The notes below the pieces were generated by a model, which saw only the letters and a list, made by a program, of their open reading frames with translations, searched no databases and was not told where the DNA came from. Both the position numbers and the translations under genes were made by a program. Positions 39,108 to 52,933 of a stretch of 64,000 bases of DNA are shown here, one piece after another. Origin of the DNA: Mitsuaria chitosanitabida ATCC BAA-476 = NBRC 102408 (GTDB lineage Bacteria; Pseudomonadota; Gammaproteobacteria; Burkholderiales; Burkholderiaceae_C); contig NZ_BCYP01000039.1 in NCBI RefSeq assembly GCF_001598255.1, forward strand, positions 62,001 to 126,000, in the 5' to 3' direction. How positions within the stretch are numbered: the first letter of the stretch is position 1; each line of letters begins with the position of its first letter.

Positions 39108-40163
39108 ATGACCGCCACGCTGCCGTCCCCCGACTCCGGGGCCGCCCCGACGTCCGCCCGGGCCACCGCTCCGGGCGCCACCGACACCGCCCCGGCGGTC
39201 GACACCGAACTCCCGGTCTCCGCGCTGCAGCTCGCGCCGCCCGACATCGAGCGCTGGCGCGACGGCGGCAGCGGCATCCCCTTCGTCCACGTGCGCGACT
39301 CCGGCCGCCCGGGACCGACGGCGATGGTGCTGGCGCTGACGCACGGGAACGAGCTCTGCGGGGCGATCGCGCTGGACTGGCTGCTGTCGGAGCAGGTGCG
39401 GCCGACGCGGGGCCGGCTGATCCTGGCCTTCGCCAACATCGAGGCCTTCCGCCGCTTCGACGCGCGCGCCCCTTTCGCCACCCGCTGCGTCGACGAGGAC
39501 ATGAACCGCGTCTGGGCCGACGAGGTGCTGCTCGGCCCGCGCGATTCGGTCGAGCTGCGCCGCGCGCGGGTGCTGGCGCCCTTCATCGATTCGGCGGACG
39601 CGCTGCTGGACCTGCACTCGATGCAGGAGGCCGGGGCGCCGGCGCTCACCATCTGCGGCATGACCGACAAGAGCGTGCCGCTCGCGCGCGCGCTGGGCCA
39701 GCCCGAGACCCTGCTGGTCGACACCGGCCATGCGGCGGGGCTGCGGCTGATCGACCGCGGCGGCTTCTCCGATCCGGACAGCCCGCGCAAGGCGGTGCTG
39801 GTCGAATGCGGCGCGCACTGGGAGCACGCCTCCGCCGACATGGCCATCGACGTGACGCTGCGCTTCCTGCTGCAGCTGGGCATGGTGGAAACGGGCTGGG
39901 CGACCTCGCGGCTGCGCGTCGCGGCGCCGGCGCGGCAGCGGCTGGTGCGCGTCGGCGAGGGCGTGACCGCGCGCTCGCCGCGCTTCCGATTCCTGATGCC
40001 GACGCATCACCTCCTGATCGTTCCCCGGGCCGGCACGCCGCTCGCGGAGGACGACGGCCACCAGTGGCTCACGCCGCACGACGACTGCGTGCTGATCATG
40101 CCCTCGCGCCGCGCGGGACGCGCCGGACAGACGATGGTGAGGCTGGGACGCTACGAGGACTGA
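39108..40163 (+). CDS. Succinylglutamate desuccinylase/aspartoacylase family protein
   Basis: A 351-residue zinc carboxypeptidase-fold enzyme. Zinc ligands: His and Glu in ALTHGNELCG, and His in LLDLHSMQEAG. The catalytic Glu is in AVLVECGAHWEHAS. The N-terminal about 45 residues are an Ala/Pro-rich extension of doubtful structure. A C-terminal beta domain follows (RVGEGVTARSPRFRFLM). Family members hydrolyse N-acyl amino acids; the substrate here is unknown. Confidence 0.88.
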   Translation: MTATLPSPDSGAAPTSARATAPGATDTAPAVDTELPVSALQLAPPDIERWRDGGSGIPFVHVRDSGRPGPTAMVLALTHGNELCGAIALDWLLSEQVRPTRGRLILAFANIEAFRRFDARAPFATRCVDEDMNRVWADEVLLGPRDSVELRRARVLAPFIDSADALLDLHSMQEAGAPALTICGMTDKSVPLARALGQPETLLVDTGHAAGLRLIDRGGFSDPDSPRKAVLVECGAHWEHASADMAIDVTLRFLLQLGMVETGWATSRLRVAAPARQRLVRVGEGVTARSPRFRFLMPTHHLLIVPRAGTPLAEDDGHQWLTPHDDCVLIMPSRRAGRAGQTMVRLGRYED

Positions 40164-40189
40164 GCGGCGCGATCGCGCCGCTCAGGCGC

Positions 40190-40774
40190 TCAATCCCGAT
40201 CGAACTTGAACACCGCCATGCTGGACATCAGGTTCGGCATCACGCGGACCTGACGGCCGTCCTGCACGCCGAAGCTGTCCAGCACCCGCAGCCCGCACTT
40301 GCGCGCGAGGACCTGGAAGTCCGCGTAGGTGCCGACGCGGATGTTGGGCGTGTCGTACCACTGGTAGGGCAGCACGCGCGTCACCGGCATGCGGCCGGCG
40401 AGGACCTGCAGCCGGTTCGGCCAGTGCGCGAAGTTGGGGAAGCTCACCACGCCCATGCGGCCCACGCGCGCGGTCTCGCGCAGCATCGCTTCGGTGTTGC
40501 GCAGGTTCTGCAGCGTCTCCAGCTGCAGCACCACGTCGAAGCTCTGGTCCTCGAAGATCGCCAGGCCCTCTTCCAGGTTGAGCTGGATCACGTTGACGCC
40601 GCGCTGCGCGCAGGCCAGCACGTTCGCGTCGTCCAGCTCCACGCCGTAGCCGGTGCAGCCCTTGGTCGACTGCAGGTGCGCCAGCAGCTCGCCCTTGCCG
40701 CAGCCCAGGTCCAGCACCCGCGAGCCCGCCGGCACCAGCGCCGCGATCATCTCCATCACCTTGAGGTCGCTCAT
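40190..40774 (-). CDS. metW: Methionine biosynthesis protein MetW
   Basis: A 194-residue class I SAM-dependent methyltransferase-fold protein with [15 protein letters not shown] as motif I and a highly conserved MetW body ([21 protein letters not shown] split across). It is needed together with MetX for homoserine acylation in many proteobacteria. The start overlaps the metX stop by four bases (ATGA). Confidence 0.96.
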   Translation of the reverse strand: MSDLKVMEMIAALVPAGSRVLDLGCGKGELLAHLQSTKGCTGYGVELDDANVLACAQRGVNVIQLNLEEGLAIFEDQSFDVVLQLETLQNLRNTEAMLRETARVGRMGVVSFPNFAHWPNRLQVLAGRMPVTRVLPYQWYDTPNIRVGTYADFQVLARKCGLRVLDSFGVQDGRQVRVMPNLMSSMAVFKFDRD

Positions 40775-41961
40775 ACCGCCACTCCCGTCAGGCGATGGGA
40801 CTGCGGCGCGACGGCTCCGGCGCCCGCGGGGCGCTCGAACTCGGCGGCGATGCGCTCGAAGTAGGCGCGCAGCACGCCGTGATAGCGCGGGTCCTCCAGC
40901 AGGAAGGCGTCGTGGCCGTGCGGCGCGTCGATCTCCGCGTAGGAGACGTCGCGCTTGTTGTCCAGCAGCGCCTTGACGATCTCGCGCGAGCGCGCCGGCG
41001 AGAAGCGCCAGTCCGTCGTGAAGCTCACCACCAGGAACTTGCACAGCGCGCTCGCGAACGTGCGGCTCAGATCGCCGCCGTGATCGCGCGCCGGATCGAA
41101 GTAGTCCAGCGCCCGCGTGATCAGCAGGTAGGTGTTGGCGTCGAAGTACTCGCTGAACTTGTCGCCCTGGTAGCGCAGGTAGCTCTCGATCTGGAACTCG
41201 ATGTCCGAGGTCGAATAGCCCAGCTCGGTCGCGCGCATCTGGCGGCCGAATTTCTCCTCCATCACGTCGTCGCTCAGATACGTGATGTGGCCGATCATCC
41301 GCGCCACCCGCAGGCCGCGGCGCGGGATGGCGCCGTGCTCGTAGAAGAAGCCGTCGTGGAACTCGGGGTCGGTGATGATGGCGCGGCGCGCCACCTCGTT
41401 GAAGGCGATGTTCTGCGCCGACAGGTTGGGCGCCGTCGCCACCGCGATGCAATGCCCCATGCGCTCGGGATAGCGCAGCGACCAGTCCAGCGCCTGCATC
41501 CCGCCCAGCGATCCCCCCAGCACCGCCGCCAGGCGGCGGATGCCGAAGCGGTCCAGCACGCGGGCCTGCGCGTCGACCCAGTCGTGCACGGTGACGACCG
41601 GGAAGTCCGAGCCGTAGACGCGGCCGGTCTCGGGGTTCTGATGCATCGGCCCGGTCGAGCCGAAGCACGAGCCCAGGTTGTTCACGCCGATGACGAAGAA
41701 GCGGTCCGTGTCCAGGGGCTTGCCGGGGCCGACCAGGTTGTCCCACCAGCCCTCGCTCTTCTCGACGCCGGCATGCGTGCCGGCGACGTGGTGGCTCGCG
41801 TTGAGCGCGTGGCACACCAGCACCGCGTTGGACTTGTCCTCGTTCAGACGGCCGTAGGTCTCGACCATCAACTCATACCCGGCAATGCGGGCGCCGCTGC
41901 GCAGCGTCAGCGGCTCCTCGAACAGCAGCCGCTGCGGTGTGACCTCACCGACAGAACCCAT
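40771..41961 (-). CDS. metX: Homoserine O-acyltransferase MetX
   Basis: A 396-residue alpha/beta-hydrolase acyltransferase, first step of methionine synthesis. The nucleophile Ser is in [14 protein letters not shown]; the catalytic Asp and His are in the C-terminal part ([28 protein letters not shown]). Sequence alone does not separate acetyl- from succinyl-transferase; betaproteobacterial MetX enzymes are often succinyltransferases. The start at 41961 follows GAGGTG; an ATG 18 bases upstream lacks this. Controlled by a SAM-II-type riboswitch and terminator. Confidence 0.96.
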   Translation of the reverse strand: MGSVGEVTPQRLLFEEPLTLRSGARIAGYELMVETYGRLNEDKSNAVLVCHALNASHHVAGTHAGVEKSEGWWDNLVGPGKPLDTDRFFVIGVNNLGSCFGSTGPMHQNPETGRVYGSDFPVVTVHDWVDAQARVLDRFGIRRLAAVLGGSLGGMQALDWSLRYPERMGHCIAVATAPNLSAQNIAFNEVARRAIITDPEFHDGFFYEHGAIPRRGLRVARMIGHITYLSDDVMEEKFGRQMRATELGYSTSDIEFQIESYLRYQGDKFSEYFDANTYLLITRALDYFDPARDHGGDLSRTFASALCKFLVVSFTTDWRFSPARSREIVKALLDNKRDVSYAEIDAPHGHDAFLLEDPRYHGVLRAYFERIAAEFERPAGAGAVAPQSHRLTGVAV

Positions 41962-41983
41962 GGAACACCTCGATCGCATCCAG

Positions 41984-42027
41984 AAAAAACAAAACCCGGC
42001 GCCGCTGCTTGAAGCGGAACACCGGGT
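41984..42027 (-). terminator. metX: Intrinsic terminator (attenuator) between riboswitch and metX
   Basis: Read on the minus strand, ACCCGG (42027-42022) pairs with CCGGGT (41999-41994), with an inner CCGCT/AGCGG stem, followed by TTTGTTTTTT (41993-41984). It lies between the SAM-II aptamer and the metX start. GGACACC just after the aptamer can pair with GGTGTTCC in the 5' arm, giving an alternative antiterminator. Confidence 0.8.
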
Positions 42028-42048
42028 CTCGATCCGTGGATCGGGTGT

Positions 42049-42099
42049 CCCTCTTTAGCTGCATTTCTTGGGCGCCCGCAAGCCGGACAAATCGGCGCC
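42049..42099 (-). ncRNA. SAM-II riboswitch aptamer
   Basis: The minus-strand sequence has the compact SAM-II layout: P1 arms GGCGCC and GGGCGCC, the GATTTG loop segment after the first arm, TTGC before the second arm, and the strongly conserved AAATGCAGCTAAAGAGGG 3' part that forms the pseudoknot. It lies 88 bases before metX. SAM-II aptamers sense S-adenosylmethionine and turn off methionine synthesis genes. Confidence 0.88.
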
Positions 42100-42110
42100 A
42101 TGAGTCGCGG

Positions 42111-42116
42111 AGTATA
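42111..42116 (-). promoter_or_regulatory. metX: -10 element of the metX transcript
   Basis: TATACT on the minus strand, ending 11 bases before the riboswitch aptamer, so transcription would begin just upstream of P1. The -35 is weak. Confidence 0.55.
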
Positions 42117-42187
42117 GCCACGCCGCCGGATTCCGAAGGTCCGGCGGCGCCACGGGCGCGTTCAGCGCCCGCGCGTGGCGGCCGTCG

Positions 42188-44059
42188 TCAGGGGGCCGTG
42201 CACAGGCAGTGCACGATGGCCTTGACCGGCGCGCGCGTGCCCGCCGGGCCGGCCTGCGCCTGCTCGGAGAGCCAGGTCATGTCGGCCTGCGCCTCGCGCA
42301 GCGGCGCGGGAATCGACGGGATGCCGCCCAGCGCGTGCATCACCATGCCGCGCAGCGACGGGGCCGCCGCGTCGCCCACGCTGCTCAGCAGGCGGTCGAC
42401 GGTGCTGCGCTCGGGCTCGACGTAGCGCACGGTCGGGTCGTCGCTCAGCTTGGCGCGCTTGGCGGCGCTGGCGATCGCGTCGGCCAGCAGGCCGTTGCGG
42501 TCGATCAGGCCGCGCTCCAGCGCCTGCGCGCCGGTCCACACCCGGCCCTGGCCGACGGCGTCGATCTGCTGCGGCGTCTTCTTGCGGGCCTGCGCGGCCT
42601 TGCCGGTGAACTCGGCGTAGATGTTCTCGATCGAGGACTGCACCACCTGCGCCAGGCGCGGATCCAGCGCGCGACGCGGGTCGTAGCCGTTGGCCAGCCA
42701 GGTCGTCGTGTAGCCGCCGGTGTGGATGGACAGCTTGTCCATCAGCTTCTCGCCGGTGGGCAGCACGCCGAACACGCCGATGGAGCCGGTGATCGTCGAC
42801 GGATCGGCGATGACTTCGTCCGAGGCCATCGAGATCCAGTAGCCGCCCGACGCGGCCACGCCGCCCATGGAGACCACGACCGGCTTGCCGACGGCGCGGG
42901 TGAGCTCGAGCTCGCGGCGCACCAGCTCCGAGGCGAAGGCGCTGCCGCCCGGCGAATTCACGCGCAGCACGACGGCCTTGATCTTGTCGTCCTCGCGGGC
43001 CTGCTTGATCAGGCGCGACATGGACTCGCCGCCGATCTTGCCCGGCGCGGCGTTGCCGTCGACGATCTCGCCCTCGGCCACGATCACGCCGATCTGGCCT
43101 TCCGGCTTGGGCAGCTGCGCGGGCAGTTGCGCGACGTAGGCGCCCAGGTGGATGGCGCGCAGGTGCTTCTCGTCCTTGGCGCCCTGCTTCTCGAGCAGCG
43201 TCTCGACCTCGTCCTGCGTCTTCAGGCCGTCGACCAGCTTCTCGGCCAGCACGAACTTGCCGGGGTTGCCGCCGACCGCGGCGAGCCGCTGCGGCAGCTC
43301 GTCGATGGCCTTGGCGATCGAGCCCTTGGGCAGCTTGCGCGCGGCCTCGACCTGGGTCTGGTAGGTCGCCCAGAGCGCGTCGTAGAGGTAGCTGTCCGCC
43401 TCCATCGTGGCCTTGGAGGGCTCGTTGGCGAAGTAGGGCTCGACGGCGTTCTTGTAGGTGCCCACGCGCAGCACGTGCGCGGTGATGCCCACGCGGTCCA
43501 GCGCGTCCTTGTAGTAGTTGCGGTAGCGGCCGTAGCCCTCGATCATGACCTCGCCCATCGGATGGACGTAGACCTGATCGGCCTGGGCGGCCAGGTAGTA
43601 GGCGCGCTGGCTGTACGCGTTGGCGTAGGCGATGACGGGCTTCCTGGACTGCTTGAAGCGCTGGATCGCGACCTCGATCTCATGCAGCGACGCGGGCGTC
43701 GCGTTGCCGACCTGGTCCAGGTCCAGCAGCACCTGCGTGATCTTGTCGTCCTTGGCCGCGGCGTCCAGCGCGCGCAGGATGTCGCGCAGACGCGTCTGGG
43801 CGCGGTTCTCGCCCTTGAGCTGCGCCACCGCCTGGTCGCGCGCGGACCCGGCGAACTGCTCCACCACCTCGCCCTGGATGTCCAGGACCAGCGTGGTCTT
43901 CTCCTTGAGCGGCTTGCCGCCATGGATCGCCGCCCACACCAGGGCGATCACGATCAACAGGAACAGCAGGTTCAACACCACCCGACGGGTCCCGTCGACG
44001 AACCACCACAGCTTGCCGAAGAAGCGCCCGATCGGCGCCAATGCTCGCTTCACGCCCAT
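42188..44059 (-). CDS. sppA: Signal peptide peptidase SppA, 67K type
   Basis: A 623-residue inner-membrane serine protease that degrades cleaved signal peptides. One TM near residues 27-48, then two tandem SppA domains. The catalytic Lys is in VGTYKNAVEPYF of the first domain and the nucleophile Ser in MGGVAASGGYWIS of the second, as in E. coli SppA. Ends in a short tail with a Cys pair region (HCLCTAP). Confidence 0.95.
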   Translation of the reverse strand: MGVKRALAPIGRFFGKLWWFVDGTRRVVLNLLFLLIVIALVWAAIHGGKPLKEKTTLVLDIQGEVVEQFAGSARDQAVAQLKGENRAQTRLRDILRALDAAAKDDKITQVLLDLDQVGNATPASLHEIEVAIQRFKQSRKPVIAYANAYSQRAYYLAAQADQVYVHPMGEVMIEGYGRYRNYYKDALDRVGITAHVLRVGTYKNAVEPYFANEPSKATMEADSYLYDALWATYQTQVEAARKLPKGSIAKAIDELPQRLAAVGGNPGKFVLAEKLVDGLKTQDEVETLLEKQGAKDEKHLRAIHLGAYVAQLPAQLPKPEGQIGVIVAEGEIVDGNAAPGKIGGESMSRLIKQAREDDKIKAVVLRVNSPGGSAFASELVRRELELTRAVGKPVVVSMGGVAASGGYWISMASDEVIADPSTITGSIGVFGVLPTGEKLMDKLSIHTGGYTTTWLANGYDPRRALDPRLAQVVQSSIENIYAEFTGKAAQARKKTPQQIDAVGQGRVWTGAQALERGLIDRNGLLADAIASAAKRAKLSDDPTVRYVEPERSTVDRLLSSVGDAAAPSLRGMVMHALGGIPSIPAPLREAQADMTWLSEQAQAGPAGTRAPVKAIVHCLCTAP

Positions 44060-44162
44060 CCAATCCTCCCTTGGGGAACTTTGGGACCGGCGCGGATCCT
44101 CGCGCCGGAACCGGGCGATTGTGAGCCCAGTTCGCCCTGGTTTCGCAGCCGGAAACGACGAA

Positions 44163-44178
44163 GCCCTCCGAAGAGGGC
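44163..44178 (-). terminator. UUCG-loop hairpin after the first glutathione transferase gene
   Basis: On the minus strand GCCCTC-TTCG-GAGGGC forms a stable tetraloop hairpin 41 bases after the stop. The following T content is low, so it may be a weak terminator or a stability hairpin. Confidence 0.45.
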
Positions 44179-44219
44179 CTCGATCTCTGCCGAACGGAGG
44201 AGGGGCGGCGCCCCGGCGC

Positions 44220-44852
44220 TCACGCGTTCGCGGGGGGCAGGGTGTCCTGGAAGCTCGCGCGGGTCATGAGCTTGTCGAAGTGGCGCGCCAGGTTGGGATA
44301 GGCGGTGCGCCAGTCGATGTCGGGGAAGCGGAAGTCCACGTAGCCCAGGGCGCAGCCCAGCGACACGTCGGCCAGGGTGAAGTGGTTGCCGGAGCACCAG
44401 GTCTTCTCGCCCAGGCCGTGGCCCATCGCCTGCAGCGAGGCGTGGACCTTGGCCATCTGCCGGTCGATCCAGGCCTCGGAGCGCTCGCCGTCCTGGCGTC
44501 CGGCCCAGGTGCGTTCCAGGCGCGCGGCGACGCAGGCGTCGATCAGGCCGTCGGCCAGGGCCTCCCAGGTGCGGACCTCGCAGCGTTCACGGCCGCGCTC
44601 CGGGATCAGGCGTCCCACCGGGGAGAGCGTGTCCACGTACTCGACGATCACCCGCGAGTCGAAGACCGCGCCGGTGATCGAGTCCTGGCCTTCCATCACC
44701 AGGCACGGCACCTTGCCGAGCGGGTTCATCTTGAGGATGTTGTCGCTGCCCCAGACGTCCTCCAGCTCGAACTGGTAGTCGAGCTTCTTCTCCGCCATGA
44801 CGATGCGGACCTTGCGGACGTAGGGGCTGGTGAGGGAACCGATGAGTTTCAT
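44220..44852 (-). CDS. Glutathione S-transferase family protein
   Basis: A 210-residue GST. The thioredoxin-like N-terminal domain (MKLIGSLTSPYVRKVRIV) has the SPYVRK motif with the Ser-Pro glutathione site, NPLGKVPCLV and DSRVIVEYVD; the C-terminal helical domain includes HFTLADVSLGCALGYVDFR. The start at 44852 matches the family N-terminus; upstream in-frame residues are not conserved. Divergent from a second GST gene. Confidence 0.93.
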   Translation of the reverse strand: MKLIGSLTSPYVRKVRIVMAEKKLDYQFELEDVWGSDNILKMNPLGKVPCLVMEGQDSITGAVFDSRVIVEYVDTLSPVGRLIPERGRERCEVRTWEALADGLIDACVAARLERTWAGRQDGERSEAWIDRQMAKVHASLQAMGHGLGEKTWCSGNHFTLADVSLGCALGYVDFRFPDIDWRTAYPNLARHFDKLMTRASFQDTLPPANA

Positions 44853-45063
44853 TCGTATCCGGAACGAGGACAGAGCGAGGGCCTCGGGTTTCTGAGCGGC
44901 GATTCTAACGAGTCGCCCTCTGCCGCCCGCGTCACGGATGCAACGCTCGGGAGGGCCCTCGGAACGGGGATTGCCGCCGTCCGGACTTCCCGCTTCGCGT
45001 CCGGCCCACCGGGATTCCCCGCCTCGATCCGGCCTGCGATCATCCCCACGAACAGGAGCGCTC

Positions 45064-45738
45064 ATGACGACCTCGCCCCATCCGCCCCACGCCGGAACCG
45101 CCGCGGGCTACGTGCTGTATGGCACGCGGGGCTCCGGCTCCGCGATCGCGGAGATCGCGCTGCGCTGGTGCGGCCAGCCGTACCGCACGGTGCATGCATC
45201 GTCATGGGAGGAACAGTCCGCGCGCGACGAGCTGCGCGCGGTGAATCCGCTGATGCAGATCCCCACGCTGCGCACGCCCGAGGGCGAGGTGCTTAGCGAG
45301 AGCGCCGCGATCCTCATGCATCTGGGGCTGCGCTTCCCCGACGCGAGGCTGCTGGGCGCGGACGAGCGGGCGCGTGACCAGATCCTGCGCGGCCTCGTCT
45401 ACATCGCGGCGAACTGCTACAGCTGCATCAGCATCACGGACTATCCCGAGCGCTACACGACCAGCGGGGACCCTGCCCAGCACGAGGCGGTGCGGCAGGG
45501 CGGCCGCGCGCGGCTGCATCGGCATTGGGCGCTGTTCGCCGACATGTTCCCGGCGCGGCCCTGGCTGTGCGGAGCGCAGCCAGGCGCGCTCGACGTGATG
45601 GCGGGCATCGTCTCGAAGTGGTCAGGCACGCGGCAGCACCTGCAGGCGCAGCGGCCCGAGTTCCTGGCGCTGCTCCAGCGCATCGAGGCGCTGCCGCAGG
45701 TCGCGGACGTGCACGCGGCGCATTGGCCGCCGACCTGA
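45064..45738 (+). CDS. Glutathione S-transferase-like protein
   Basis: A 224-residue GST-like protein with N-terminal YVLYGTRGSGSAIAEIALRW (Ser-Gly-Ser at the glutathione site), NPLMQIPTLRTPEGEVLSESAAIL, and a C-terminal helical domain (GALDVMAGIVSKWSGTR). GAGCG precedes the ATG. It differs clearly from the neighbouring divergent GST, so the two are not a recent duplication. Confidence 0.9.
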   Translation: MTTSPHPPHAGTAAGYVLYGTRGSGSAIAEIALRWCGQPYRTVHASSWEEQSARDELRAVNPLMQIPTLRTPEGEVLSESAAILMHLGLRFPDARLLGADERARDQILRGLVYIAANCYSCISITDYPERYTTSGDPAQHEAVRQGGRARLHRHWALFADMFPARPWLCGAQPGALDVMAGIVSKWSGTRQHLQAQRPEFLALLQRIEALPQVADVHAAHWPPT

Positions 45739-45762
45739 GCCCCCGGCGAGGCGTCCCCGCGC

Positions 45763-46269
45763 TCAGGCGGCCTGGTACTGCGGCAGCAGGCGCGCGTGGG
45801 TGTAGCGGGCGGGACGCTCGGCGGGTTCGCCGGCCGCGATGGGCGCGAAGCCGCAGTGGGTCCAGAACTCCGCGGACGCGGCGCTCTCGCAATTCACGTG
45901 CAGGCGGCTGAAGTGCCCTTGGGCGCTCGCCAGCACCGCGTTCACGAGCCGCCGCGCGAGGCCATGACCCCGCCAGGACGGATGCACGTAGAAGCGGCGC
46001 ATGCGGCCGGTGCCCGCGCGGCCCGGGGCGGGCTCGCGGTTGAGGCCGCCCACCGCGACCACCTGGCCGTGGTCGTCGAACCAGGCCCAGAGCGATTCGC
46101 CCGGCTGCTCGTAGCGGTTGGCGCCGCTGCGCCACTCGTCCATCAACCGGCGCAGCATCCGCCAGCCTTCCGCCTCGCTGGCGGCCAGCAAGGGCGCCCA
46201 GGCGAGCGGGTCGATCTGATGCACGCGGACAAGGCGCGGTGCGGCGCCATCGGAAGCCAGGGACAACAT
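45763..46269 (-). CDS. GNAT-family N-acetyltransferase
   Basis: A 168-residue GNAT. The acetyl-CoA binding motif is RRFYVHPSWRGHGLARRLV, and the C-terminal beta bulge FWTHCGFAPI is typical. Substrate unknown. It lies downstream of the large deacetylase-caspase gene, about 97 bases away. Confidence 0.88.
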   Translation of the reverse strand: MLSLASDGAAPRLVRVHQIDPLAWAPLLAASEAEGWRMLRRLMDEWRSGANRYEQPGESLWAWFDDHGQVVAVGGLNREPAPGRAGTGRMRRFYVHPSWRGHGLARRLVNAVLASAQGHFSRLHVNCESAASAEFWTHCGFAPIAAGEPAERPARYTHARLLPQYQAA

Positions 46270-46333
46270 CTCAGAGAGCGGTAACCAAACGTCAACCGAG
46301 CGGGAAAGGCCGGATTAAGCAGCAAGCGCTTGA

Positions 46334-50713
<4,380 letters not shown>

Positions 50714-50728
50714 AGACCCTCACCCCCG

Positions 50729-50752
50729 CCCTCTCCCGCAAGCGGGAGAGGG
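50729..50752. repeat. REP-like inverted repeat at the purB/ilvD junction
   Basis: CCCTCTCCCGC (50729-50739) and GCGGGAGAGGG (50742-50752) form an 11-bp perfect stem with a 2-base spacer, between the convergent purB and ilvD genes. The motif resembles dispersed hairpins common in proteobacterial intergenic regions, and may serve as a bidirectional terminator. Confidence 0.7.
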
Positions 50753-50772
50753 AGCAAGAGAGCTTGCTGACT

Positions 50773-52629
50773 TCAGTCCAGCAACGACAGATCGCGGATC
50801 GCGCCCTTGTCCGCCGACATCACCAGCTTCGCGTAGGCCTTCAGCGCCGCCGACACCTTGCGCGGCCGCGGCTGCTCAGGCTTCCAGCCCTTCGCGTCCT
50901 GCTCCGCGCGACGACGCGCCAGTTCCTCATCCGACACCAGCACGTCGATGGTCCGATTCGGGATGTCGATGCGGATCCGATCCCCGTTGCGCACCAGCCC
51001 GATCGCGCCACCGGCCGCCGCTTCCGGCGAGCAATGCCCGATCGACAGCCCCGACGTGCCGCCGGAGAACCGGCCGTCCGTCAGCAGCGCGCAGGCCTTC
51101 CCCAGGCCCTTGGACTTGATGTAGCTGGTCGGGTACAGCATCTCCTGCATGCCCGGGCCGCCCTTCGGGCCTTCGTAGCGCACCACCACCACGTCGCCGG
51201 CCTTGACCTTGTCGGCCAGGATGTTCTCGACCGCCTCGTCCTGCGACTCGGTCACGTGGGCGTTGCCCTCGAACACCAGGATGCTGTCGTCCACGCCCGC
51301 GGTCTTCACCACGCAGCCGTTGCGCGCGATGTTGCCCGTCAGCACGGCCAGGCCGCCTTCCTTGGAGAACGCGTGGTCATACGACCGGATGCAGCCCTCG
51401 GCGCGATCCAGGTCCAGCGAGGGCCAGCGCGTGTTCTGGCTGAACGCGACCTGCGTCGGGATGCCGGCCGGGCCGGCCATGTAGAACTGGCGCACCGCCT
51501 CGTCCTGCGTGCGCACGATGTCCCACTGGTCCAGCGCCGCCTTCAGCGAGGGCGCGTGCACCGTCGGCACATCCGTGTGCAGCTTCCCGGCGCGGTCCAG
51601 CTCGCCCAGGATGGCCATGATGCCGCCGGCGCGGTGCACGTCCTCGATGTGGTACTTGTTCGTGTTGGGCGCGACCTTGCACAGCTGCGGCACGATGCGC
51701 GACAGGCGGTCGATGTCCTCCATCGTGAAGTCGATCTCCGCTTCCTGCGCGATCGCCAGCAGGTGCAGGATGGTGTTGGTCGAGCCGCCCATCGCGATGT
51801 CCAGCGTCATCGCGTTCTCGAAGGCCTTGAAGCCGACGGCGCGCGGCAGCAGGGTCGCCTCGTCCTGCTCGTAGTAGCGGCGGGCCAGATCGACGATCAG
51901 ATGACCCGCGCGCTTGAACAGCTGCTCGCGGTCGGCGTGCGTCGCCACCACCGTGCCGTTGCCAGGCAGCGAAAGGCCCAGCGCCTCGGTCAGGCAGTTC
52001 ATCGAATTGGCGGTGAACATGCCCGAGCACGACCCGCAGGTCGGACAGGCGGAGCGCTCGATCTCGGCGACGTCCGCGTCCGAATACTTCGGATCGGCCG
52101 CGGCGACCATGGCGTCGATCAGGTCCAGCTTCTTGATCTCGATCTTCTGCGTCACCGGGTTGGCCAGGCGCGTCTTGCCGGCCTCCATCGGGCCGCCCGA
52201 GACGAAGACCACCGGGATGTTGAGCCGCATCGCGGCCATCAGCATCCCCGGGGTGATCTTGTCGCAGTTGGAGATGCACACCATCGCGTCGGCGCAGTGC
52301 GCGTTGACCATGTACTCGACCGAGTCCGCGATGATGTCGCGGCTGGGCAGCGAATACAGCATGCCGTCATGGCCCATCGCGATGCCGTCGTCGACGGCGA
52401 TGGTGTTGAATTCCTTGGCGACGCCGCCGGCGGCCTCGATCTCGCGCGCCACCAGCTGGCCCAGGTCCTTGAGGTGGACGTGGCCGGGCACGAACTGCGT
52501 GAACGAGTTCACCACCGCGATGATGGGCTTAGAGAAGTCGTCGTCCTTCATGCCGGTGGCGCGCCACAGGGAGCGCGCGCCCGCCATGTTGCGGCCGGAG
52601 GTGGAGGTCTTGGAACGGTATGCGGGCAT
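50773..52629 (-). CDS. ilvD: Dihydroxy-acid dehydratase
   Basis: A 618-residue iron-sulfur dehydratase of valine, leucine and isoleucine synthesis. The N-terminus [20 protein letters not shown] is typical of the E. coli-type enzyme. Candidate cluster Cys are in [30 protein letters not shown]. The C-terminal [14 protein letters not shown] motif is conserved. Length matches E. coli IlvD (616). Confidence 0.98.
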   Translation of the reverse strand: MPAYRSKTSTSGRNMAGARSLWRATGMKDDDFSKPIIAVVNSFTQFVPGHVHLKDLGQLVAREIEAAGGVAKEFNTIAVDDGIAMGHDGMLYSLPSRDIIADSVEYMVNAHCADAMVCISNCDKITPGMLMAAMRLNIPVVFVSGGPMEAGKTRLANPVTQKIEIKKLDLIDAMVAAADPKYSDADVAEIERSACPTCGSCSGMFTANSMNCLTEALGLSLPGNGTVVATHADREQLFKRAGHLIVDLARRYYEQDEATLLPRAVGFKAFENAMTLDIAMGGSTNTILHLLAIAQEAEIDFTMEDIDRLSRIVPQLCKVAPNTNKYHIEDVHRAGGIMAILGELDRAGKLHTDVPTVHAPSLKAALDQWDIVRTQDEAVRQFYMAGPAGIPTQVAFSQNTRWPSLDLDRAEGCIRSYDHAFSKEGGLAVLTGNIARNGCVVKTAGVDDSILVFEGNAHVTESQDEAVENILADKVKAGDVVVVRYEGPKGGPGMQEMLYPTSYIKSKGLGKACALLTDGRFSGGTSGLSIGHCSPEAAAGGAIGLVRNGDRIRIDIPNRTIDVLVSDEELARRRAEQDAKGWKPEQPRPRKVSAALKAYAKLVMSADKGAIRDLSLLD

Positions 52630-52933
52630 CTTGATCTCGGACTGATCGAAGGGAAGGGGCGTTGCGGTGATGTCGTCGGGCCTGGGAGTAGAGGCCCCTT
52701 CTCAAGCCCTCGCGTACAACCTCTTGAGCGGCGCTGCGGGCGGACAGACGCCGATTATTCCCCAGGCCCCTTCGCCCGTGGGGCGCCGGGCCTTCGCAAT
52801 GAAAAAAGGGCGATGCATCGCTGCATCGCCCTGTGCGCCTTCCGGCTTCGGGGGGTATCGGGGTGTCGCGTAGGAGCGCGTCCCGGAAGGCACCCGGCGT
52901 CTGGTCAGGACGCCGTAACCGGTCATCGGTCGA
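52630..52933. other. Intergenic region between the barrel-protein gene and ilvD
   Basis: About 304 bases without a gene. It contains the terminator of the barrel-protein gene (52802-52831) and must hold the ilvD promoter on its left side. No leader peptide with a run of branched-chain codons was recognised. Confidence 0.45.
52802..52831 (-). terminator. Intrinsic terminator of the outer-membrane barrel gene
   Basis: Stem GGGCGATGCA (52808-52817) pairs with TGCATCGCCC (52822-52831), 4-base loop; on the minus strand it is followed by six T (52807-52802). Confidence 0.9.

Noticed and set aside
44220-45738. The two divergent glutathione transferases as a recent duplication
   Set aside because: The sequences differ in active-site motif (SPYVRK versus GSGSAI) and overall, so they are distant paralogues.
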